DNA of 41,034 nucleotides from CAYNEO01 sp964396245 (GTDB lineage Bacteria > Zixibacteria > MSB-5A5 > GN15 > FEB-12): NCBI GenBank assembly GCA_964396245.1, contig CAYNEO010000033.1, forward strand, positions 1 through 41,034, in the 5' to 3' direction. Below are positions 35,442 through 41,034 of this stretch, piece by piece (the first letter of the stretch is position 1; each line of letters begins with the position of its first letter). The position numbers and the translations under genes are program-made. The notes beneath the pieces are model-generated. The model saw only the letters and a program-made list of their open reading frames with translations. It did not search any database and was not told the origin of the DNA.

Positions 35442-35975
35442 ATGACCTTTTTTCTTGGCGAAGAAAGAGAAAAATTTCACAAACTCGGCGATGCCGACAA
35501 CGGTGAGCAGATCGACTGGGAGCCGATCATTTCAATCGGCACGGCCGCCAGGAAGGTGAACCTGTCGGTTTCGGCGTTGCGGAAATACGAGCGTGAAGGC
35601 TTGTTGATTTTCCACCGCACCGAGACCGGCCGACGGCTGCTGTCCCGTTCCGACATTCAGAGAATACAACTGATCCAGCACATGATCAACGATGTCGGCT
35701 TGAACATGGAGGGTATCCGGCGGCTGCTCGCGCTGTTACCCTGCTGGGATCTCAAACCCTGTTCGCACGAGTGTGACCGACGCTCCTCTACTGAGTGTCA
35801 GGCGCGCACAGAGCCGCGCTATCCCTGCTGGATGCTCGACCGGAGTCTCTGCGCCTGCCAGGGAGAAGACTGCCGGAACTGCAACGTTTATCGCTACGGA
35901 GCATATCGCGCCGAGACCATGAAATCATTTCTTCATTCGCACCGTGACAGGAACGAACGTAATGCTGACACATAG
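35442..35975 (+). CDS. MerR-type regulator with cysteine-rich C-terminus
   Basis: A 177-residue protein. Residues about 30-98 are a MerR winged helix: ISIGTAARKVNLSVSALRKY, EGLLIFHRTETGRRLLS and GLNMEGIRRLLALL. The tail holds nine cysteines (101, 107, 111, 119, 129, 137, 139, 144, 147), enough for an iron-sulfur or zinc site, so it may sense redox state, oxygen or metal. The ATG at 35442 (AGGA 9 bases upstream) is preferred over an in-frame TTG at 35409 that would fall within the promoter region. It is 18 bases upstream of the HdrE-like gene and apparently cotranscribed, so it probably controls the redox complex and itself. Confidence 0.85.
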   Translation: MTFFLGEEREKFHKLGDADNGEQIDWEPIISIGTAARKVNLSVSALRKYEREGLLIFHRTETGRRLLSRSDIQRIQLIQHMINDVGLNMEGIRRLLALLPCWDLKPCSHECDRRSSTECQARTEPRYPCWMLDRSLCACQGEDCRNCNVYRYGAYRAETMKSFLHSHRDRNERNADT

Positions 35976-35993
35976 ATTGTTCTGGAGGAGTTC

Positions 35994-36929
35994 ATGTTTG
36001 CACTGCAGCTTGTGATGTACATTTCGCTGGTGGTATTCTTCGTCGGCACTGTCTACAAGTTGATTCGAATTGCGAGAATGCCGCTGCACATCCGATGGGA
36101 CCTGTATCCGATTCCTCACGAGAGAGGACGCGGGTCGTACGGCGGCTCGTATTTTGAAGAAGTCGATTGGTGGACCAAACCGGCTGAGGTTTCGAATGTC
36201 GGCGAACTGAAAGCGATGGGTAAAGAGATATTTTTCATCCAGTCCATGTTTGAACATAACCGGCCGCTCTGGGTTTTCTCGTTTCCGTTCCACATCGGTC
36301 TTTATTTCTCAGTGGGTTTTGTGATTATGGCGTTTCTGGGCGGTGCCCTGGAACTGGGCGGACTGGCCGTTGCACCGGGTGGCAACGTGGCCGGCGCCCT
36401 GGTCTATTACATTACGATCATCTGCGCTCTTGCCGGTGCGGTGCTCGGGACTTTCGGAGCAATCGGGCTGTTTTTCAGCAGGATGGGCAAGCGCGAGCTA
36501 CGCAACAGCACTGTCTGGGCAGACTATTTCAACCTGATTCTGATCGCGGCCATCCTCGTGACAACGATCTGGACATGGCTTGCAGCCGACCAGTCGTTTG
36601 CACAACTTCGAGCGTTCACGGCAGGAATGATCTCCTTCTCGCGTGTACCATCACTTCCGGCAATAGAGGTCGTCTTCCTGGCGTTGTCATCGCTGTTTTT
36701 GCTCTGGCTGCCGATGACGCACATGACGCATTTCGTAGGCAAGTACTTCACATACCACAAGGTGAGATGGGAAGACCATCCAAATCTCAAGGGCAGCAAG
36801 CTTGAAGAGGCGGTTACGGAAGCCCTGGGTTACAAGATCACCTGGTCGGCTCCGCATATCAAGAGCGGCGGTTCCTGGGCCGAGGCCGCTACCGCTTCCG
36901 ACACCAAGGAGGCCAAGAAAGATGAGTAA
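35994..36929 (+). CDS. membrane cytochrome b subunit, NarI/HdrE/DsrM-like
   Basis: A 311-residue integral membrane protein with about five helices: 1-24, a long region to about 90, then PLWVFSFPFHIGLYFSVGF, ALVYYITIICALAGAVLGTF, NLILIAAILVTTIWTWLA and VVFLALSSLFLLWLPMTHM. Histidines in the second helix (PFHIGLYF) and the last (THMTHF) could bind b-type heme as in nitrate reductase gamma subunits. It would exchange electrons with the quinone pool. The first loop (PHERGRGSYGGSYFEEVDWW) is a family-like but unassigned segment. GGAGGAG precedes the ATG. The end overlaps the iron-sulfur subunit gene by 8 bases, supporting a two-subunit complex. Confidence 0.85.
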   Translation: MFALQLVMYISLVVFFVGTVYKLIRIARMPLHIRWDLYPIPHERGRGSYGGSYFEEVDWWTKPAEVSNVGELKAMGKEIFFIQSMFEHNRPLWVFSFPFHIGLYFSVGFVIMAFLGGALELGGLAVAPGGNVAGALVYYITIICALAGAVLGTFGAIGLFFSRMGKRELRNSTVWADYFNLILIAAILVTTIWTWLAADQSFAQLRAFTAGMISFSRVPSLPAIEVVFLALSSLFLLWLPMTHMTHFVGKYFTYHKVRWEDHPNLKGSKLEEAVTEALGYKITWSAPHIKSGGSWAEAATASDTKEAKKDE

Positions 36930-38535
36930 CGAAAAAGTCACTATAAAGGAGTTCTGTTCGCGTACCGGCCAGCTCGTTCACCTGGACGCCGACGGTTTTC
37001 TGCCGCTACCGCCGCCGTATGACAACCTCGACAGCCAACCGACGGTAAAGGACCTGACGGAGGAACAGAAACAACGATTTGAGACCGACCTCGACGGCGT
37101 GACCGCTCTCAAATTGCCCCGTCCCGAGACCGAAGAAGAGAAGCAGGAACTGGTCCAGAAGTTTCTCAGCGGACTGAAGAAATTATTCGAGCGTGAAAAC
37201 AACTGGACATTCATGCAGCCGCTATTCCTGACGATGGAGTATTGCGCCAAGTGCCAGACGTGCGCTGACGCCTGTCCGATATACAACGAATCCGGCAGGC
37301 TGGATATCTACCGACCGACGTTTCGATCCGATATTCTCCGGCGTCTGTACCGCACCTATGTCAAGAACGGTGGCAGGTTCCTGGCGAAATTGACCGGCAA
37401 CGACATCGAGGCGACATGGCAGATGATATCGCGCCTGATGGAACTCTCGTATCGCTGTACGATTTGCCGTCGCTGCGCGCAGACATGTCCGATCGGCGTT
37501 GACAACGGCCTGGTTACCCGCGAATTGCGTAAGATCTTCAGCCAGGAGATGGGTATCGCTGTCGAGCCGTTGCACAAGAAAGGTTCGGTGCAGCAGCTGG
37601 AAAAGGGCTCGTCGACCGGCATGACGCCCGCGGCCTTTCTCGACAATGTCGAGTTTCTCGAAGAAGAAGTCGAAGAACGCACCGGCATGAAATTCAAGTG
37701 GCCGGTGGACAAGGCGGGCGCCGACATCCTGCTGATCCACAACGCGGGTGAGTTCCTCGCCTGGCCGGAAAATCCGGAAGCTTTTGCCGTCATTCTCGAG
37801 GCCGCCGGGATTTCGTACACGCTTTCGAGCGAGCTGGCCGGTTACGACAGTGTCAACTACGGCGTCTGGTATGACGACGTGCAGTTCGCGAAAGTGGCCC
37901 TCAAACATGCCGAGGCCGCCAAGAAACTCGGGGTCAAGAAAATTGTCCTCGGCGAATGCGGACACGCCCACAAAGCGCTGACCGTCATCGCCGACCGCGT
38001 TTTCGCCGGCGAGTACAATATCCCGCGTGAAAGCTCACTGACCTTGATGAATGAGATTATCAAGCAAGGTCGCTTGAAACTCGATGCTTCCCGCAACGAT
38101 GATATTACAACAACGTTGCACGACCCGTGCAACCTGGTCCGTCTGATGGGTATAGTCAAGCCGCAGCGCGAGATACTGACAGCGGTCTGCAACCATTTCC
38201 GGGAGATGGAGCCACATGGCGTCTACAACTACTGCTGCGGCGGTGGCAGCGGATTCGCCATCACCCAGGATCTGAACTTCCCCGATTGGCGCCACGCGAT
38301 CTCCAGCCGGGCGAAGCTCCGCCAGATACTGGATGTGTTTTCGGACATCATCGGTCCCGAACACAAGAAATATGTCTGCGCTCCTTGCTCGAATTGCAAG
38401 GGAGCGCTGAGAGACATGTTTGCCGCCTACGGCTTATTTGAGCGGTGCAACATTCTTTACGGTGGCCTGGTGGAACTGATTGTCAATGCCATGGTCGATT
38501 TGCCGGAAGGTTATCTCGAGTGGGAATGGCATTGA
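36922..38535 (+). CDS. HdrD/DsrK-like iron-sulfur protein
   Basis: A 537-residue cytoplasmic protein. Two 4Fe-4S binding motifs are clear: CAKCQTCADACP (Cys108, 111, 114, 118) and CTICRRCAQTCP (Cys179, 182, 185, 189). Two CCG-type domains follow. The first is degenerate (NAGEF and NYGVWY where cysteines are expected, keeping only GECGH). The second is complete: HDPCN, YNYCCGGGSG and CAPCSNCKG. HdrD and DsrK use the CCG cluster for disulfide or related two-electron chemistry; the substrate here is unknown. The ATG at 36922 (AAGGAGG upstream) is preferred to an in-frame upstream start at 36802, whose added residues are low-complexity basic sequence. It pairs with the HdrE-like subunit. Confidence 0.88.
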   Translation: MSNEKVTIKEFCSRTGQLVHLDADGFLPLPPPYDNLDSQPTVKDLTEEQKQRFETDLDGVTALKLPRPETEEEKQELVQKFLSGLKKLFERENNWTFMQPLFLTMEYCAKCQTCADACPIYNESGRLDIYRPTFRSDILRRLYRTYVKNGGRFLAKLTGNDIEATWQMISRLMELSYRCTICRRCAQTCPIGVDNGLVTRELRKIFSQEMGIAVEPLHKKGSVQQLEKGSSTGMTPAAFLDNVEFLEEEVEERTGMKFKWPVDKAGADILLIHNAGEFLAWPENPEAFAVILEAAGISYTLSSELAGYDSVNYGVWYDDVQFAKVALKHAEAAKKLGVKKIVLGECGHAHKALTVIADRVFAGEYNIPRESSLTLMNEIIKQGRLKLDASRNDDITTTLHDPCNLVRLMGIVKPQREILTAVCNHFREMEPHGVYNYCCGGGSGFAITQDLNFPDWRHAISSRAKLRQILDVFSDIIGPEHKKYVCAPCSNCKGALRDMFAAYGLFERCNILYGGLVELIVNAMVDLPEGYLEWEWH

Positions 38536-38639
38536 GATAGATTGTAACGAAGTCGGCGATATTTACTCGCGCGCATAAGTGCACGGTGAATATCACCCCG
38601 TCGAGTCACCGAAGGGTGGGCTTCATTGTAATTGTCATG

Positions 38640-38675
38640 CCCCCGGAATACACATTCCGGGGGTTATTCTTTTTC
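38640..38675 (+). terminator. intrinsic terminator after the HdrDE-like operon
   Basis: CCCCCGGAAT (38640-38649) and ATTCCGGGGG (38654-38663) form a 10-bp stem with a 4-base loop, followed by TTATTCTTTTT. It lies against the stop of the converging methyltransferase gene. Confidence 0.8.
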
Positions 38676-39395
38676 GATAATTGCGAGGTATACCGGTCCC
38701 TCGCAGTCGATGAAGCGCTTTACGCCCCAACCGGTGCCGGCCAGCAGGTCGCGCATTTCATCGCGCGAGACGAAGAGGTAATCGAAGTAAGGCGTCTTGT
38801 ATTTCCGATATCGGACTCTGATGCGCACCTGTCCGCCCATCCTGCCTCGCTCTTTATTTCGGCGATGATATTCCAGATGTTCAGGTAAGTTGGTCTGATA
38901 CGGATCAAGCGTTTCCGCAATAATTCTACCATCGGCGGTCGTCATGCGATGAAAACGGCGCAACAGTGTCCGAGCGCGACGATAATTGCTGAACAGCCCA
39001 AAGTTGTTTCCATACATAATGATGGTATCGAAAGTGCCCAGAGCCTTGTTGACTTTCGTGATCGGAACCAGCTGCGCATTTTCCAGACCGCGCTCGCGGC
39101 AGGTCTTTATGGCCATGGGAGAATTGTCTATCCCGAGAGCGTCGATCCCCTGTCTTTTCAAGTACAGAAGTACGCGCCCGGCGCCGCAGCCGATGTCAAG
39201 CACTCTTTTCTGCGCGTAGCTGATAGCCTCCTTCTCACACAACCACCAGTCGGTGTATTCGGCAAAGTAAATCGATCGATAACCACTGGCTTCAATGTAG
39301 CCGTCGTCCCGCTCTACGATCTCGGAACTGGATATGCCCTTCCAGTAGTCATACATCCCGTGTCCCTGCGCATCCTGTGCATCTGTCAGTATCAT
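38664..39395 (-). CDS. class I SAM-dependent methyltransferase
   Basis: A 243-residue protein with the SAM-binding motif VLDIGCGAG (residues 65-73), an acidic LGIDNSPMAI strand and the later FDTIIMYGNNFGLF segment. These place it in the Rossmann-fold methyltransferases of the Methyltransf_11/25 type. The substrate is not predictable; no specificity motif is recognised. The ATG at 39395 follows GGGGAG; an in-frame TTG one codon earlier is less well spaced. It lies downstream of the KamA-like gene on the same strand, but a terminator separates them, so it is probably its own unit. Confidence 0.82.
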   Translation of the reverse strand: MILTDAQDAQGHGMYDYWKGISSSEIVERDDGYIEASGYRSIYFAEYTDWWLCEKEAISYAQKRVLDIGCGAGRVLLYLKRQGIDALGIDNSPMAIKTCRERGLENAQLVPITKVNKALGTFDTIIMYGNNFGLFSNYRRARTLLRRFHRMTTADGRIIAETLDPYQTNLPEHLEYHRRNKERGRMGGQVRIRVRYRKYKTPYFDYLFVSRDEMRDLLAGTGWGVKRFIDCEGPVYLAIIEKE

Positions 39396-39464
39396 CAATA
39401 TCTCCCCTTGTTAATATTCATCCGCTATTTAACAAGATCGCGTCACTGTTGAATAAATCGCAAA

Positions 39465-39493
39465 CAAAAAAAGCAGGCCGGGGACCTGCTTTT
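39465..39493 (-). terminator. intrinsic terminator of the KamA-family gene
   Basis: On the minus strand AAAAGCAGG and CCTGCTTTT form a 9-bp stem with a 7-base loop, followed by further T. It begins 24 bases after the KamA-like stop. Confidence 0.8.
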
Positions 39494-39516
39494 CGGGTTT
39501 TGTGCGAATAGCCGAT

Positions 39517-40662
39517 TTATTGCGGACGGATGTCCTGAATCGGGGTGTGAGGCGATACGTGAACGTGCCGTTCCGGAGCGTCCGCTGACACAAGATCATC
39601 GAGCCAGAAGGCGCGGTCATTGCGATAGAAGGACATGAAACGGCCCTCGTTCTCGGGATTGCGCGCGCGATGATATCTCAGGTACATATGGTGATCGGTC
39701 AATCCGACCATCTCGATTTTACCGGTCGCGTGTGACATGACAAGACGGGCGCGTTTCGCGAGACCGCTGACTCGTTTTTTTGCTTCCTCAACCGCCCGGT
39801 ATGAATCGACCAGCGGAAGTTGATACGGTTCGTTGCCGCGCGTGGGACGGCACTGGAAAAAGTAGTAAGGCGGCACACCAATCCAGGACAGCTTCGCCAT
39901 CAGTTCTCTGAGTACCTCGGGAGAATCATTGATGCCGCGCAGGACCGGCGTCTGGTTGGCAACAATCACACCGGCTTTCATGAGCATATCCAGTCCGAGC
40001 GCCGACTCATCCGTGATTTCATTCGGTACATTGAAATGCGACATGATGTATATCCGACCGTTGCGTGTGCTGTATCGCGAAAGCATCGCCGGGAGTTCCG
40101 GATCATTGATAATGCGATAAGGATTGAATGCCGGAATTTTCGAGCCGATTCGAATGACACGAACGTGATCAATCTTCCGAATGGCGGCGATAATCTTTTC
40201 CAGCTTGCGCGTTGACATCAACAACGGATCGCCGCCCGTCAGCAGGACATTCGTTATCTGTTTATTGCGTGCGATGTACTCTATACCTTTGGAGACATCC
40301 GTCACGACTTCATCGTTCTCGTCCATGAACAATCGCTTGCGGAAGCAGAAGCGACAGTATCCCGCGCAGGTTTCGATCACGAGAAGCAGTGCCGTGTGAG
40401 GATACTTATGCTGAAGGCCCGGAGCGACATAATTGGCGCTCTCGTTAGACGGATCGAGTTCGCCGTACTCCTGTAACTCACTCACCTGCGGCACGATGAT
40501 TTTCCTGATTGGATCATCCGGATCGTCCCAGTTGATCAGCCCCAGGTAGTAGTCATTTGCCCGGAATCGGAATCGTTCTGCCACCGGTTGAAGCAGGGAA
40601 CGTTCCGTGTCATCTAATTGCCCAACCTGACCCAGATCCCGGATGTATTTTACTTTGTACAC
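39517..40662 (-). CDS. KamA-family radical SAM protein (lysine 2,3-aminomutase-like)
   Basis: A 381-residue radical SAM enzyme. The cluster motif is CAGYCRFCFRK (Cys99, 103, 106). TGGDPLL and the probable PLP-lysine segment SHATGKIEMVGLT also match the lysine 2,3-aminomutase superfamily. It would shift an amino group on an amino acid or protein substrate using SAM and PLP. Several KamA subgroups exist (lysine or glutamate mutases, EpmB-like), and no partner such as kamD/kamE or efp/epmA is nearby, so the substrate is open. The start is GTG 40662 with GGAGGG just upstream. It stands as a single-gene unit with its own terminator. Confidence 0.85.
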   Translation of the reverse strand: MYKVKYIRDLGQVGQLDDTERSLLQPVAERFRFRANDYYLGLINWDDPDDPIRKIIVPQVSELQEYGELDPSNESANYVAPGLQHKYPHTALLLVIETCAGYCRFCFRKRLFMDENDEVVTDVSKGIEYIARNKQITNVLLTGGDPLLMSTRKLEKIIAAIRKIDHVRVIRIGSKIPAFNPYRIINDPELPAMLSRYSTRNGRIYIMSHFNVPNEITDESALGLDMLMKAGVIVANQTPVLRGINDSPEVLRELMAKLSWIGVPPYYFFQCRPTRGNEPYQLPLVDSYRAVEEAKKRVSGLAKRARLVMSHATGKIEMVGLTDHHMYLRYHRARNPENEGRFMSFYRNDRAFWLDDLVSADAPERHVHVSPHTPIQDIRPQ

Positions 40663-41034
40663 AGAACCCTCCTTTCCAGCCCTATGATAGCGCGAGTTGA
40701 ACCCCGCGTTACCCCGAAAGGTTCAGCCAACGTCAGAGCGAGTCTGCAGCTTATGAGGGGTTGTAGTGGGCTACAAGCAGTGCGTTCGATAGTAATATAC
40801 ACATATTCTACGCTTGGGCAAAGCAAAAAGTTGACCAATGCGGTGAACAAATAAGCGCTTATGTGTGACATGCCTGCGCAAGGCGTGAACAGTGTGCTGC
40901 GCGGGCAACTTAAGTCGTGTACAGACAAAAGACTAGCAACTGCCATATTGACATACTCGGTTAAGGACAATATGTTCTTCTGAGCACTGTGTGCGTTTCT
41001 TCGACATCCCACGCGTCTTAAGCTTCAATGGAAC
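40663..41034. other. intergenic region at the right edge
   Basis: No convincing gene; the long minus-strand frame here has poor coding character. It contains the possible KamA promoter and an imperfect stem, TGCCTGCGCA (40871-40880) with TGCGCGGGCA (40898-40907), one mismatch, of unknown role. Confidence 0.5.
40794..40821 (-). promoter_or_regulatory. possible promoter of the KamA-family gene
   Basis: On the minus strand TTGCCC (40821-40816) and TATATT (40799-40794) are 16 bases apart, giving a leader of about 125 bases. Only moderate matches. Confidence 0.35.

Noticed and set aside
36802..36921. 40-residue N-terminal extension of the HdrD-like protein
   Set aside because: The extension is Arg/Pro-rich and lies inside the HdrE-like coding sequence; the ATG at 36922 has AAGGAGG upstream.
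40650..41012. 120-residue minus-strand ORF upstream of the KamA-family gene
   Set aside because: Poor coding character, overlaps the GTG start and ribosome binding site of the KamA gene, and no recognisable motif.

Overview
The window is about 41 kb of Gram-negative bacterial chromosome: outer-membrane barrel, lipoproteins, a probable Tat-type signal and NtrC-family sigma54 activators. Genes are densely packed, mostly with strong purine-rich ribosome binding sites. I found no tRNA, rRNA, insertion sequence, phage gene or CRISPR array. The mix of multiheme cytochromes, many two-component systems, a long aromatic amino acid hydroxylase and Hdr-like redox genes suggests an uncultured anaerobe or facultative anaerobe near the FCB superphylum (Zixibacteria-like) or the deltaproteobacterial lineages. 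That placement is inference only.

Layout. (1) 1-1746: a truncated, probably Tat-exported DUF362 protein and trmB. (2) 1853-5500, minus strand: three genes resembling a porin-cytochrome conduit, namely a periplasmic decaheme cytochrome, an MtrB/PioB-like outer-membrane barrel and a hexaheme lipoprotein. (3) 6164-18684: two converging transcription units that together encode tetrahydrobiopterin synthesis and phenylalanine/tyrosine breakdown. The plus-strand unit is folE, a triple-domain PTPS homologue and a sepiapterin-reductase-like SDR. The minus-strand unit runs hpd, hmgA, HisC-like aminotransferase, fumarylacetoacetase, flavin-reductase-like protein, acetoacetyl-CoA synthetase, phhA, phhB. 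Every step from phenylalanine to acetoacetyl-CoA has a candidate gene except maleylacetoacetate isomerase.

(4) 19492-35192: a signalling block. A PEP-synthase-like protein lacking the usual TIM barrel overlaps a membrane histidine kinase and a response regulator. Next come a PhoB-like regulator and a cytoplasmic Cys-rich GAF-type kinase with an NtrC-type activator. A strong sigma54 promoter then precedes a small four-cysteine protein and a possible small RNA. On the minus strand lie an NtrY/NtrX-like pair led by a secreted protein; a divergent beta-propeller-like lipoprotein shares an intergenic region with two near-identical palindromes.

(5) 35442-38535: a MerR-type regulator with nine cysteines in its tail, a NarI/HdrE-like cytochrome b and an HdrD/DsrK-like iron-sulfur protein, probably a quinone-linked redox complex. 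(6) 38664-40662, minus strand: a SAM methyltransferase and a KamA-family radical SAM protein. The most unusual items are the triple PTPS protein whose active-site residues are spread over different domains, the PEP-synthase-like/two-component operon, the sigma54-driven small cysteine protein, and the twin palindromes in front of the NtrYX-like operon.
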